In this document: piece by piece, positions 7,207 to 15,575 of the stretch
Numbering within the stretch: position 1 is the first letter of the stretch
How the letters are laid out: the number at the start of each line of letters is the position of its first letter
Assembly: GCF_016638705.1 (NCBI RefSeq)
Contig: NZ_CP067341.1
Coordinates: forward strand, 3,165,501-3,229,500
DNA length: 64,000 nucleotides
Source: Lysinibacillus agricola
GTDB lineage: Bacteria > Bacillota > Bacilli > Bacillales_A > Planococcaceae
Direction: 5' to 3'
Made by a program: the position numbers and the translations under genes
The notes under the pieces: generated by a model
What the model saw: the letters and a program-made list of their open reading frames with translations, nothing else
Database searches by the model: none
What the model was told of the DNA's origin: nothing

Positions 7207-7893
7207 ATGGGGATTAATCCAAACATGGCTGAAATCGCATCTCTCCTTGGAGAAACTTCAAGAGCTACAATGCTTGCTAGTATGATGGATGGTCGTTTTC
7301 ATACTGCCAGTGAATTAGCTTATATGGCAGCTATTAAACCTCAGACTGCTAGCTTTCATCTCGCTAAGTTAGTAGAAGGTAAACTTGTTAAAGTAGAGAA
7401 ACAAGGTCGTCATCGATATTTTCAGTTAGCAGACGAAGAAATTGCACATTTACTAGAATCTTTCCTAGCAATTTCTCCCCCACCTGAAGTACGCTCTTTA
7501 AAACAATCTAGCCAAATGAAATTATTACAGGGTGCAAGAACTTGCTATGACCATTTAGCTGGTAAACTAGGCGTTCAATTAACAGACTCATTGATTAACG
7601 CGGGTTATCTAAAGCTAGAAGAAAAGCAGTTTCTCATAACGTCTGAAGGTGCACAATTTTTTACAGATTTCGGTCTTGATTTAGATGATTTAAAAAGAAA
7701 GCGTCGATCATTTTCCCATGCATGTTTGGATTGGAGTGAACGACGTTATCATCTAGCTGGTGCACTTGGTCAAGGAATGCTTACACATTTTTTAAGCTTG
7801 GGTTGGGTGACTCGTGTCCCATCTATTCGTGCCATTAAAGTGACTGAAAAAGGAAGGGCTGGTTTTAAAGAAGTTTTTCAGTTAGATGTTTAA
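7207..7893 (+). CDS. ArsR-family winged-helix regulator
   Basis: 228 aa. The N-terminal ~80 residues form an ArsR-type winged helix (ASLLGETSRATMLASMMDGRFHTASELAYMAAIKPQTASFHLAKLVEGKLVKVEKQGRHRYFQL, with the recognition helix around QTASFHLAKL). A longer ~130-residue C-terminal domain contains a second wH-like segment and a CYDHLAGKLGV motif common in this long subclass. The metal-binding ELCVCD motif of classical ArsR is absent, so a metal signal is unlikely. Divergently transcribed from the ABM monooxygenase gene, its most probable target. Confidence 0.87.
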   Translation: MGINPNMAEIASLLGETSRATMLASMMDGRFHTASELAYMAAIKPQTASFHLAKLVEGKLVKVEKQGRHRYFQLADEEIAHLLESFLAISPPPEVRSLKQSSQMKLLQGARTCYDHLAGKLGVQLTDSLINAGYLKLEEKQFLITSEGAQFFTDFGLDLDDLKRKRRSFSHACLDWSERRYHLAGALGQGMLTHFLSLGWVTRVPSIRAIKVTEKGRAGFKEVFQLDV

Positions 7894-7929
7894 ACAAGCG
7901 CAAGGCTTTTCCTTCTTTCCGCGGACAGT

Positions 7930-8826
7930 CTATGCTCGACTATCTTTCAAAGTCTCTCCGCGGATATTTTTAGCCGTAAAGTTACGGTTCACTAAATATA
8001 TACCAGCAATAATAAACAGTCCACCGACGACTAATGATGGTTTTAATGGTTCATCTAATAGTATCCAACCTGTTAACACGCCGAAAAAAGGAGCTAAAAA
8101 CAAAAAGGCACTCGTTTTTCCAGGATCACTATTTTGTAAAAGATAATACCAGCCTGCAAATTGAACAATTGATGAGAAAATGCTGAGCCATAATAAAATG
8201 AATACTGAATGACTATTCACAGTAAAAAATGGTTGTTCTAACACAAAACTCGCCAGTAAAAGTAGTAAACCACCAAAAAGCATTTGATAGGCTGATAGCA
8301 CCCATGTATCAAAAAGAACGCCCCATTTTTTAGCTAGTAGTGTCGCAATTGCCCAAAAAACGGCCGACAGAATGCCAAAGATAATTCCGATTTGCACTTC
8401 AACTTGTGCACCCATTGTAATCGTAACACCAATTAACCCCAACAAAACACCACACCATTGATACAATCGGTAACGTACCTTCGTAAATATCGTAGCAAAT
8501 ATGACGACAAGCAACGGATTTGTAAATGTTAGAATAGAAGATTCACTTGCCGTAATCGTCCGTAAGCTTAAAAAGATACAGCCCATTACACCAGCAGTTT
8601 GAAATGCTCCAATCGTTAAAATTTTAATCCAGCCTTCTTTTGAGGTCGGATGTGGTCTCTTTAAAGCGATCACGATAACAGCCAACATTACCCCTGCCAG
8701 AATAAAGCGGAGTGCAGCCAATAACAGTGGAGATGAATACGGCAATCCCAATTTAACAATGGCAAATGAAGACCCCATTAAAAAAGTCGTTAAAACTAAT
8801 AAAGCTATAAATTTATAAATATTCAT
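7930..8826 (-). CDS. EamA/DMT-family transporter
   Basis: 298 aa with ten predicted membrane segments arranged as two EamA repeats (roughly residues 6-138 and 150-286), the drug/metabolite transporter layout. Conserved features include the N-terminal FLMGSSFAIVKLGL and the mid-protein GVLLGLIGVTI and AFLFLAPFFGVLTGWILLDEP segments. Substrates of this group are usually amino acids or metabolites and cannot be predicted here. ATG at 8826 behind a GGGGGA site. Convergent with the ArsR regulator gene, whose end is 37 bp away. Confidence 0.9.
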   Translation of the reverse strand: MNIYKFIALLVLTTFLMGSSFAIVKLGLPYSSPLLLAALRFILAGVMLAVIVIALKRPHPTSKEGWIKILTIGAFQTAGVMGCIFLSLRTITASESSILTFTNPLLVVIFATIFTKVRYRLYQWCGVLLGLIGVTITMGAQVEVQIGIIFGILSAVFWAIATLLAKKWGVLFDTWVLSAYQMLFGGLLLLLASFVLEQPFFTVNSHSVFILLWLSIFSSIVQFAGWYYLLQNSDPGKTSAFLFLAPFFGVLTGWILLDEPLKPSLVVGGLFIIAGIYLVNRNFTAKNIRGETLKDSRA

Positions 8827-8989
8827 GATTGTCCCCCTATTTCTTTGTCTAAGATCATTATAGACAGGAAAAATTTCAACTCTTATCGAAGTATGGAATA
8901 CATATAGTGGAGGAAGGAGCTTTTTTCAGTTTCATTTCATTTTTTTATGCGTATACTTAGCTGAATATAGGTAATAGGAGGAAGCTACC

Positions 8990-9661
8990 TTGAAAATATT
9001 ATTAGCAGAAGATGATGCACGACTAAGAAGAAATATCGTTCATATTTTAAAGAAAGAATTTCACAATGTGACAGAAGCGGAGAATGGGCAGGATGCGCTA
9101 GACCATACGCTTACAGAGAAATATGATCTTGTTATTTTAGACTGGATGATGCCGCAGCTTAGTGGAATAGAAGTGTGCCAGCAGCTACGAAAGACTGGAT
9201 TTAATGGTAGTATTTTAATGCTAACAGCAAAGGACGACACAGAAGACATCATTAAAGGACTTGATAGTGGCGCAGATGATTACATAGTAAAACCATTTAA
9301 AATAGAGGAACTTTTAGCAAGAGTTCGCGCTTTACTACGAAGAAAAGATAAAGTGATAGAACAGGTCATCCAGATCAATCAATTACAGCTAAATGTAGAT
9401 TCCCGAGTGTTTTTGTACAATAATGAAGTAGTTGACCTTACTAAAAATGAATTTTTACTGTTAGAATATTTATTTATCAATAAAGGTCGTGTACTAACAA
9501 GAGAACAGATTTGTATTTATATATGGGGCTACGATTACGATGTTTCGAATAATTCCTTAGATGCTTTAGTCAAACTTGTTCGAAAAAAAATTGATGATAG
9601 TCAATCCAAATCACGTATTCAAAATGTCAGAGGTATTGGCTATAAACTGAGGGAACACTAA
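8990..9661 (+). CDS. OmpR-family response regulator
   Basis: 223 aa: receiver domain (residues 1-115) with acidic pocket E7/D8, phospho-acceptor D51 in LVILDWMMPQLSG, and Lys in IVKPF near 101; then an OmpR winged helix ending VRGIGYKL. The start is TTG at 8990 with AGGAGGA at 8976-8982. The stop overlaps the sensor kinase start (TAATG). The pair faces the ferric-reductase/ApbE/stalk-protein cluster across a shared bidirectional terminator, so it may regulate that cluster; no operator evidence supports this yet. Confidence 0.95.
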   Translation: MKILLAEDDARLRRNIVHILKKEFHNVTEAENGQDALDHTLTEKYDLVILDWMMPQLSGIEVCQQLRKTGFNGSILMLTAKDDTEDIIKGLDSGADDYIVKPFKIEELLARVRALLRRKDKVIEQVIQINQLQLNVDSRVFLYNNEVVDLTKNEFLLLEYLFINKGRVLTREQICIYIWGYDYDVSNNSLDALVKLVRKKIDDSQSKSRIQNVRGIGYKLREH

Positions 9662-10896
9662 TGTTTCATAAAACGAGAAAAAAATTATCCTATTTGTATG
9701 CAGCGCTTTACTTTTTATTATTTTCATTATTCGTTATAGTTCTATACTTTTCCCTCGTTAAATTAATGGAACATCAACAACTAAACGAATTAGAAGACTT
9801 TTATGTTAAGCAAGAGCACGATTTTTTTGAACACGTTTATGCAGACACAAAAACCTTAAGTTATGACCCAAATCGCAATTTTTTTTACTATATTTACACA
9901 AAGGATCATACATTTGTCCATGGTGACGAATCGTTCAAAGGACTGAAGAAACAGGTTGAAAAAGTATTTGGCAATAGCAATACAAATGAGGAACTCGTAA
10001 AACATTATGAATGGCAAGAAGAGCATTTTCTTCTTCTAAAAAAGCCAATTTTCAACAACGATGTAGTAGTAGGGTATATTTTTGTTGGTAAATCTGTGAC
10101 GTCACAGCATCACTTTTTCCAAATGGCAAAGTATTTACTCATATTATTAACGTGTATTTCGACAGTCTTAATCGGTCTACTGGGCTATTATATGGCAGGT
10201 AAAGCGATGATACCTATTCAGTGGTCGTTCAATAAACAAAAAAAGTTTGTATCCGATGCATCTCATGAATTACGAACACCGCTAAGTATTTTTTATAGTT
10301 CACTTGAAATTTTAGAAGTGGAGGAAGCAAAACAATTAAGCCCTTTTGGCAAAGAATTAATTGCGGATTTAAAAGACGAGGCTGAAATCATGAAAGAGCT
10401 AATAGAAAAACTGCTGTTCTTAGCAAGACATGATCAGCAGCAGATTTCCATCCAAAAAGAAACCATACCATTATCAACTTTACTCCAAAAAGTGAGCACG
10501 AAATTCCAAAGGATTATGCCTCCTGAAATCCAGTTTTCTACTGAAATCCAAGAAGACATCGAGCTGCTTGGTGATGCTTCAAAGATACAAGAACTGCTCT
10601 ATATTCTTTTAGACAACGCGATAAGATATACAAATAGTGGAGCAATAACGCTTGCGCTTTTAAAAAATAAAGACTCTATAAAAATTACTGTTGCTGATAG
10701 CGGCGTTGGTATGACTGAACAGGAATTGCCTTTAGTATTTGAGCGATTCTACCGAAGTGATGCTGCTCGTCAACGAAATGGCTCTGGTTTAGGTCTTGCC
10801 ATAGCAAAAGCAATAGTGGAGCAACATAATGGGAAAATTTACGCAACAAGTAAAGTAGATAAAGGCACTACATTTCATATTGAATTCCCTATATAA
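9661..10896 (+). CDS. Membrane sensor histidine kinase
   Basis: 411 aa. TM1 at about 15-33, an extracytoplasmic sensor of ~120 residues (34-160), TM2 at about 161-182, no obvious HAMP of full length, then HisKA with FVSDASHELRTPLS (phospho-His near 202) and a HATPase domain with N box DNAIRYT, G1 DSGVGM, F box FERFYRSD and G2 GSGLGLAIAKAI. Complete and apparently functional. Its sensor domain has several His/Asp/Glu residues but no recognisable ligand fold. Cognate regulator is the overlapping upstream gene. Confidence 0.94.
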   Translation: MFHKTRKKLSYLYAALYFLLFSLFVIVLYFSLVKLMEHQQLNELEDFYVKQEHDFFEHVYADTKTLSYDPNRNFFYYIYTKDHTFVHGDESFKGLKKQVEKVFGNSNTNEELVKHYEWQEEHFLLLKKPIFNNDVVVGYIFVGKSVTSQHHFFQMAKYLLILLTCISTVLIGLLGYYMAGKAMIPIQWSFNKQKKFVSDASHELRTPLSIFYSSLEILEVEEAKQLSPFGKELIADLKDEAEIMKELIEKLLFLARHDQQQISIQKETIPLSTLLQKVSTKFQRIMPPEIQFSTEIQEDIELLGDASKIQELLYILLDNAIRYTNSGAITLALLKNKDSIKITVADSGVGMTEQELPLVFERFYRSDAARQRNGSGLGLAIAKAIVEQHNGKIYATSKVDKGTTFHIEFPI

Positions 10897-10900
10897 ATAT

Positions 10901-10939
10901 AAAGGAATCGGGGCTTATTTAAACAGTCCCGATTCCTTT
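10901..10939. terminator. Bidirectional terminator
   Basis: Perfect 12-bp stem AAAGGAATCGGG / CCCGATTCCTTT (10901-10912, 10928-10939) between the convergent kinase and ferric-reductase-like genes. Confidence 0.85.
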
Positions 10940-11493
10940 TAATTATTGTGTGACGTTGAAATATTTACTTTTTTCATGAACTGGCTTATTGTTCTTGCTA
11001 CTAGTATTAACAAGGTAATTCCCGCAGAAGCTACATAAAACATGATAATCAACGCATTTTCTGTATCCGTTCCAATAAGCACTCCATGAGCAAGTGATAA
11101 TACCCATGCTGGTAGCACAAGAAAGTGAAGCTTTTTCCATAACGAGCGATTCATTGTTCGAATCCATAAATCAGATGTCATGATAACCATTAAAAACAAA
11201 TAAAATGCAATTGTACCAAGAGCTGATGATAGAGACTGATATTCAGCAGAGAACGGGAATAAAATCTCTACTAGACTATAAGGCTCATAATGATCGATTA
11301 AAAGCACTAACATATGCGCTATTACGGTGATTAAGCCTAGCCATCCCGCATCTTGATGTATATGATAAATTAAATTTTTATGTGATTTTACAAATGCTGA
11401 TTTTCTCAATAAACCAAATATAATGGAAATTGTAAAGTAAAAATACGCTAAAAACCCTAATAATCGAATCCATTCCCACGTACTTAGGATCAT
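10939..11493 (-). CDS. Ferric reductase-like transmembrane protein
   Basis: 184 aa with about six membrane helices and regularly placed histidines (IYHIHQDAGW, VIAHMLVLLIDHYEP, KLHFLVLPAWVLSLAHGV), as in the heme-binding core of ferric reductase-like/MsrQ proteins. It lacks a flavin or NAD(P)H domain, so it would pass electrons across the membrane by heme and need a partner. The partner could be the flavin-dependent product of the adjacent ApbE system. It begins right after the apbE stop. Last gene of a four-gene minus-strand cluster. Assignment rests on topology and the His pattern. Confidence 0.75.
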   Translation of the reverse strand: MILSTWEWIRLLGFLAYFYFTISIIFGLLRKSAFVKSHKNLIYHIHQDAGWLGLITVIAHMLVLLIDHYEPYSLVEILFPFSAEYQSLSSALGTIAFYLFLMVIMTSDLWIRTMNRSLWKKLHFLVLPAWVLSLAHGVLIGTDTENALIIMFYVASAGITLLILVARTISQFMKKVNISTSHNN

Positions 11494-12393
11494 TTATTTC
11501 TCCCCCGTCATCCTCCAATTTGCTGCTTGCCCTTCTTTAACGATAAAGCGAGCACTTTGTTGACAATTATTTTCGAACCATTGCTGCAATTCATCCCCAT
11601 CCATAAGAAAGCACAGTTTTGCACCAACCTCCGCATCACATAAAGAGGACGTTACGACTGAAGCTTGTAATACTTCTGTATCTGCGATTTCACCTGTTTG
11701 TCCGTTCAATAAATGATGTTTCTTCATTGTTCCTTGCATCCAGCTTCGATAAACTCGATTGGATGTAGCAATAGCACCTGTTTTCATTTTAATAGAGCTA
11801 ATTTCCTTGTCGTTATCCCAGGCATCTGCCACGCCGATTGTCCAAGTCTTTTCCCCAGATGACCACATTTTCATATCCCCTCCCCCGTCTATTAGTCCGA
11901 AATCAGGCGATACCTCTTGCTCAAGCCAATTCGCCAATTTTTCAATGGCATACCCTTTGGCAAATCCACCCAAATCAATTTCCTGCTGTGCTACCTTCAT
12001 GACTTGCTCATCGCCTAGAAATTGAAATGGTTGATTTGCAATCAGAGGTTTGTTTTGAAATGCCTTACTTTTAGCTGAATCAAATGGGAAAGATTGATTG
12101 TAGCCATGCTGTTCTAATTGGCGTTTAAGATACGGTGAGAATAAACCATTAGAACGTTGATAATATTGATTTGCTTGCACTAAACAATCATATAATAACG
12201 AACTAATGCGAAGCGTTTCTCCGATTTTCAAATCATTTAGTTGTGATAATTCATTATTTGATTGAAATCTTGACCATTCTTTTGCTACGTAATGAAGCCA
12301 TTTCTCTGCTTTTTCTTTCCATCTGAAATGAACACCTTTTGGCATAGCTATATATAATTCAGTATTCATTATTTGTAAAGTTAGTGTATCCAC
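11494..12393 (-). CDS. apbE: FAD:protein FMN transferase (ApbE family)
   Basis: ApbE attaches FMN covalently to Thr/Ser of exported or membrane redox proteins. Seen are GGFAKGYAIEKLANWLEQ, the FGLIDGGGDMKMWSSG nucleotide/magnesium site, WTIGVADAW, GAIATSNRVYRSW and HHLLNGQTGE, all in family order. I start at GTG 12393 (299 aa), because ATGGAG sits 8 bp before it, just after the upstream stop; a longer frame reaches 12477 by overlapping that gene. No signal peptide or lipobox is evident in the short form, so it may act in the cytoplasm or be anchored differently. No FMN_bind-type substrate is encoded beside it. Confidence 0.9.
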   Translation of the reverse strand: MDTLTLQIMNTELYIAMPKGVHFRWKEKAEKWLHYVAKEWSRFQSNNELSQLNDLKIGETLRISSLLYDCLVQANQYYQRSNGLFSPYLKRQLEQHGYNQSFPFDSAKSKAFQNKPLIANQPFQFLGDEQVMKVAQQEIDLGGFAKGYAIEKLANWLEQEVSPDFGLIDGGGDMKMWSSGEKTWTIGVADAWDNDKEISSIKMKTGAIATSNRVYRSWMQGTMKKHHLLNGQTGEIADTEVLQASVVTSSLCDAEVGAKLCFLMDGDELQQWFENNCQQSARFIVKEGQAANWRMTGEK

Positions 12394-12406
12394 ATGACCA
12401 ACTCCA

Positions 12407-12649
12407 TTAAGTTCTTTTCGTTTTGCGCTCGCTTTTGACAGCAGGTTGACTTGTAATTTCAAAGTTTGTCCAATCAAGCTGCACTAGTTCTTTTTCTTTT
12501 TTTGTCATATTTTCCTGATCTACATCCTGAATATTATTTGTGCGTGTAGTTTCGGCTTGTGTTGGGCTGTTAATTTGGGTTAGTATCGCTGCAGATAAAA
12601 GTATCCCTGACGCACCTAATACCCACTTTGCTTTTTTCGGATCTTTCAT
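12407..12649 (-). CDS. Signal-anchored micro-protein, 80 aa
   Basis: One hydrophobic N-terminal segment (KWVLGASGILLSAAILTQI, residues 8-26) after a basic start, then a polar, extracytoplasmic-looking tail with charged clusters (NMTKKEKELVQLDW, ending KSERKTKRT). It lies between the stalk-domain gene and apbE with 11 and 13 bp gaps, and a GGGGGAA site precedes its ATG. I do not recognise a family. The tail holds several Thr/Ser residues, but no clear flavinylation motif of the D-G-x-S/T-G-A-T type. Its fixed place in the cluster suggests an accessory role. Confidence 0.72.
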   Translation of the reverse strand: MKDPKKAKWVLGASGILLSAAILTQINSPTQAETTRTNNIQDVDQENMTKKEKELVQLDWTNFEITSQPAVKSERKTKRT

Positions 12650-12660
12650 AGTGCTTCCCC

Positions 12661-13311
12661 CTAATTTGTAATTGGCTGGCAGACAAACGTTTGATTACTT
12701 TCTTGCCATTCCGCTATATAGCCTAAGCCATTTGTTATTGTACTAATAGGTACATATAATTCTTCATTTACATAAAATGCTTGTGCAGGAGATGGTGTTT
12801 TCATATTGTTATCATAGACAACGTTAGTTCCAGCACGGAAAATTAATTCATTTTCTTGATATTGGATATCTAAAATCTTACTTGCTTTGTAAAAGGTTAC
12901 TTTTGCTCCTAAAACCTGTGCTACTGCTTTTCCTGGTACAAAAAATTCCCCATCTTTTGGTATAACAAAAAAGCTTTGCTCCTTATTTGTACCTTCTACC
13001 TTTAACGTGACCTTTTGAGAGCTTGTGAAAGGTAATACTTCTTTATCTGCTGCAACTGTTCGTGTCCAAATATTCCAAGTACCCTTTTCACTTACAGCGT
13101 CTTGAAAGTAGTAAGTTTCACCTTCTTCTTCATCGTCATAGTAATATTTCTCATCGTCGTCATCATCATCGTCTTTATAGTCCTTATATTCTTTATATTT
13201 TTCATGTTTTTTATCTTCATGTTCGTGATCATCTGCATGTACGACTACGCCATTTGTTATAAAACCTGCCAATATTAGAACTACAACAAGACTAATTTCT
13301 TTCATCTTCAT
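12661..13311 (-). CDS. Secreted stalk-domain (copper amine oxidase N-like) protein
   Basis: 216 aa with a signal peptide cleaved after VVHA near residue 26, a low-complexity segment very rich in Asp, Glu, His, Lys and Tyr (residues 27-65, including seven consecutive Asp), and a ~120-residue domain with the copper amine oxidase N-terminal 'stalk' pattern (FFVPGKAVAQVLGAKVTFYKASKILDIQYQENELIFRAGTN...LYVPISTITNGLGYIAEWQ). The acidic/His segment could bind metal ions. First gene of the cluster with the micro-protein, ApbE and ferric-reductase-like protein. Confidence 0.85.
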   Translation of the reverse strand: MKMKEISLVVVLILAGFITNGVVVHADDHEHEDKKHEKYKEYKDYKDDDDDDDEKYYYDDEEEGETYYFQDAVSEKGTWNIWTRTVAADKEVLPFTSSQKVTLKVEGTNKEQSFFVIPKDGEFFVPGKAVAQVLGAKVTFYKASKILDIQYQENELIFRAGTNVVYDNNMKTPSPAQAFYVNEELYVPISTITNGLGYIAEWQESNQTFVCQPITN

Positions 13312-13393
13312 CTACAACACTCCTTTCCTTTGCCTTCATTGTAGGTTTTTAAAATGATAGGAGACTGAATTTTTCAAACAAATTTAGACATAC

Positions 13394-13446
13394 AAAAAAG
13401 CCATTTCTATTTACAGATTTCACTGTACATAGAGATAGCCTTTTTC
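13394..13446. terminator. Imperfect terminator hairpin
   Basis: Imperfect inverted repeat AAAAAAGCCATTTCTAT...ATAGAGATAGCCTTTTT with A/T runs at both ends. It lies upstream of the stalk-protein gene and immediately 3' of a decayed MFS fragment, whose terminator it probably was. Confidence 0.55.
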
Positions 13447-13452
13447 ATAAGC

Positions 13453-13785
13453 CTAAATATATTTCTCTTGTTGTTTTACTTTATATTTAGCCCATGCGAC
13501 TACTAGAATTAAAAGTAGCGCTAAATAAATAAAGCCTAAAATCGCATAGCTTGAGTCAGCCACGACAACTCCTGATAACAGGCTACCCGCTGAGCCACCG
13601 AGAGCAACCCAGACATCTATTGAGCCTTGCGTTTTTGCACGAGTGTGAATAGTCGTTGAGTCAATAATAATATCCGTGCCACTAATAAAAGCCAAAGTTC
13701 CAACCTAAACCTAGTAATATAAGAGCTACCGCCAACCATAACAAAGAATCACCTGGAGTAAATGCGGCTACTAAATCTGCCGTGG
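13453..13785 (-). pseudogene. MFS transporter remnant, C-terminal part, frameshifted
   Basis: The translation GFISGTDIII..RAKTQGSIDVWVALGGSAGSLLSGVVVADSSYA aligns with the last membrane segments of the intact MFS protein encoded at 46708-47976 (LISGTTQIVDS..RAKTQGKIDVLVALAGASGG). Upstream, in another frame, DLVAAFTPGDSLLWLAVALILLGLGWNFG continues the match. The two parts join if one T is removed from TTTT just before the ISG motif. Everything N-terminal is missing. A broken paralogue of the 46.7 kb gene. Confidence 0.8.
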
Positions 13786-13955
13786 CCAAAATGCGGCAAG
13801 GTATTCACTCCCCCAGCATAAATAGTGTCCGCTTCCGTTAAGGAGTCTTTCTTGAACAAGCTGAAATAGACGTACTTGGAATCGGAAGCTTGCAATGCAG
13901 AGTCGTTATCCTTATCTGTGTTTGCTGATATTCCAAAAGTGGTAGCGGCAACCAA
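13786..13955 (-). pseudogene. Fragment of a secreted protein, fused to MFS remnant
   Basis: A frame beginning TTG at 13955 reads MVAATTFGISANTDKDNDS..KYVYFSLFKKDSLTEADTIYAGG and then runs out of sense where MFS-derived sequence begins near 13785. The first residues look like the end of a signal peptide with an Ala-x-Ala-like site, followed by a polar mature start. No ribosome binding site is seen and I do not recognise the family. Probably the stump of an exported protein joined to the MFS remnant by deletion. Confidence 0.4.
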
Positions 13956-14291
13956 AGTTATGCAATGTTAGTGACATTTAACAATAACTCTAAAATTACA
14001 ATTTAAAAAATAAAAACCAAATACTCATTACATACAACGGATTCGGGATAGCAAACTCTTACCTCGCCCATAGTTTTTATTAATACATTGCTGTCCCATA
14101 TTACATAATAAAAAGCCATCCCCTATTGGATATGACCTTTAGTTAACATTATTTTTACCCTATCATCTTTAAATCTTTCTTTAGATGACTTACGATGAAA
14201 AAAAGCAATTTCACCCTAATTCCAAAAATTTCCAATAGGATGAATACCTCCTTAACTTTCTATAACTAGACATAGAAAGGAGGAAAATTTC

Positions 14292-14426
14292 ATGAGATAC
14301 TACGGTAATATAGGTAATTACAATAACAATTGCTATTACGGTGGTGGCTATGGTGGCTCATCATTCGTTCTTATTGTCGTTCTATTTATTCTTTTAATTA
14401 TTGTCAGCGCTAGTTTCTTGTATTAA
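14292..14426 (+). CDS. YjcZ-family sporulation micro-protein (copy 1)
   Basis: 44 aa: a Tyr/Asn/Gly-rich head (MRYYGNIGNYNNNCYYGGGY) and one membrane segment ([20 protein letters not shown]). This is the YjcZ-type organisation of Bacillus forespore or coat-associated micro-proteins. AAAGGAGG at 14276-14283 precedes the ATG. Two paralogues lie at 14778 and 45202 with the same [18 protein letters not shown] core. The preceding 335 bp (13956-14291) holds no gene; CTATAACTA near 14260 resembles, weakly, the -10 boxes of the paralogues. Confidence 0.85.
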   Translation: MRYYGNIGNYNNNCYYGGGYGGSSFVLIVVLFILLIIVSASFLY

Positions 14427-14500
14427 TGAAAACCTTTTTTGTTCACAACATAGGAATAAAAAATAGGATAAAGCAGATTAGCCTTACACCTCCTTATTCT

Positions 14501-14530
14501 AGGGCCACTTTTACCTGAGTGATCCTTTTT
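14501..14530 (+). terminator. Degenerate terminator of YjcZ copy 1
   Basis: Imperfect hairpin GGCCACT...AGTGATCC followed by TTTTTATTT. It corresponds to the better preserved GGTCAC/GTGACC hairpins behind the other two YjcZ copies. Confidence 0.5.
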
Positions 14531-14743
14531 ATTTAAACCTGTATGTTATTGTTTGAATTCAGATAAAAGTCTATCCCTCTGTTCTTCTTTGAGTTCACAC
14601 TGTTATAGTATTCAATTTATTTTATTATTTTGTTTAATGGACTTATTACCAATCACCTTACAAATTTGAATTTCCATCACCCTCCTTTCTAAAAACACTT
14701 TACATTATATAGATAATTATCAATATCCCTTTTGAATACTGTG

Positions 14744-14752
14744 CATATTATA
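14744..14752 (+). promoter_or_regulatory. Sigma-E/K-like -10 box CATATTATA
   Basis: CATATTATA fits the CATANNNTA -10 element of mother-cell sigma factors and lies 25 bp before the YjcZ copy 2 start. The identical nonamer occurs at the same distance before copy 3 (45170-45178). The -35 element is not clear. Confidence 0.6.
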
Positions 14753-14777
14753 AATCATAGAAAGGAGGGAAATTACT

Positions 14778-14891
14778 ATGTCTGAATATTATGGTAGTGG
14801 TTCTGGTACAGGTTCAGCATTTGCGCTAATTGTTGTTCTATTCATTCTTTTAATTATTGTCGGCGCTAGTTTCTTGAATAGAGGTTATTAA
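14778..14891 (+). CDS. YjcZ-family sporulation micro-protein (copy 2)
   Basis: 37 aa, [20 protein letters not shown] then [16 protein letters not shown]: a short Gly/Ser head and one membrane helix. AAAGGAGG at 14761-14768 gives a strong start at 14778. A CATATTATA -10 box and a terminator flank it, so it is a complete monocistronic sporulation unit. It is closer to copy 3 (45202) in the GSAFALI stretch than to copy 1. The gap 14427-14777 holds only the degenerate terminator and AT-rich sequence. Confidence 0.87.
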   Translation: MSEYYGSGSGTGSAFALIVVLFILLIIVGASFLNRGY

Positions 14892-14967
14892 TACCTAACA
14901 CCGTCTCTAATGCTCCTAACTATTAGGATAATACAAACTTATCCTTTCCCTTCTATTCTTTACTAAG

Positions 14968-14995
14968 GGTCACTATCCTCCGGTGACCTTTTTAA
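14968..14995 (+). terminator. Terminator of YjcZ copy 2
   Basis: Stem GGTCAC/GTGACC with T-run TTTTTAATTTTT. The same hairpin follows copy 3 at 45459-45486, so gene and terminator were duplicated together. Confidence 0.75.
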
Positions 14996-15110
14996 TTTTT
15001 CCTCTTTCAATTTTCAATGTCACACTTAATCTTTTAAGATATATTAAAAAGCCACACCTAGTTACATGTGACTTTATCATATATAGTTTCCATTATTATC
15101 TTTAAGGGCA

Positions 15111-15392
15111 ACTATTTCTCGCCCATTTAAGCCTAGTTTTTGGCTACCAGTATTTTATAGGATAAAAACAGGAACCCGAAAATTCCGAGCAGATTCCGCT
15201 GGTATTATGACAGGCGTTGAAGGTACGATTTTTTATAAAGTCCCTGATGGTGAAATAGCTCTGTATTTTGATAATCCTTATATAGGTTCTAACGATTTCA
15301 GTGCACATAGTTCGTCACCAACTATTAAAGCTAGGGCTATTGGTGGTAGTGGAGATTCTTGCGAAGTGACGTATATAGTTTCCAATAAATAA
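15111..15392 (+). pseudogene. Aegerolysin-like protein, 5'-truncated remnant
   Basis: From the ATG at 15207 the frame reads MTGVEGTIFYKVPDGEIALYF DNPYIGSNDFSAH and continues to a stop at 15392. The open frame extends upstream without a start codon, including GTRKFRADSAGI directly before it. The DSAG-x-xTGVEGT-x-Y and DNPYIGSNDF patterns resemble the central and C-terminal beta-strands of aegerolysin-type small pore-forming or lipid-binding proteins. About half the usual ~140 residues is missing and there is no ribosome binding site. Family assignment is by motif memory and moderate. The 315 bp before 15207 otherwise holds only the YjcZ terminator and a hairpin near 15047-15076. Confidence 0.5.
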
Positions 15393-15404
15393 ACGATTAT
15401 TAAA

Positions 15405-15447
15405 AAAACCAGCAAAGCTAATTCTTATGAGCGCCTGGTCATTTTTT
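15405..15447 (+). terminator. Weak terminator hairpin
   Basis: ACCAGC...GCCTGGT with a T7 run, 13 bp after the stop of the aegerolysin-like remnant. Confidence 0.4.
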
Positions 15448-15575
15448 TATTTGTCGTACGAAAACTCGACTTGTTCAATAAATGGCGCCATTACAGCATT
15501 CCTTTATAAATCAGAAATGTTACATACCAAAAATAATGTCACTTTTTTTATTTTTCTTTGAAGGAAATCCATTTC

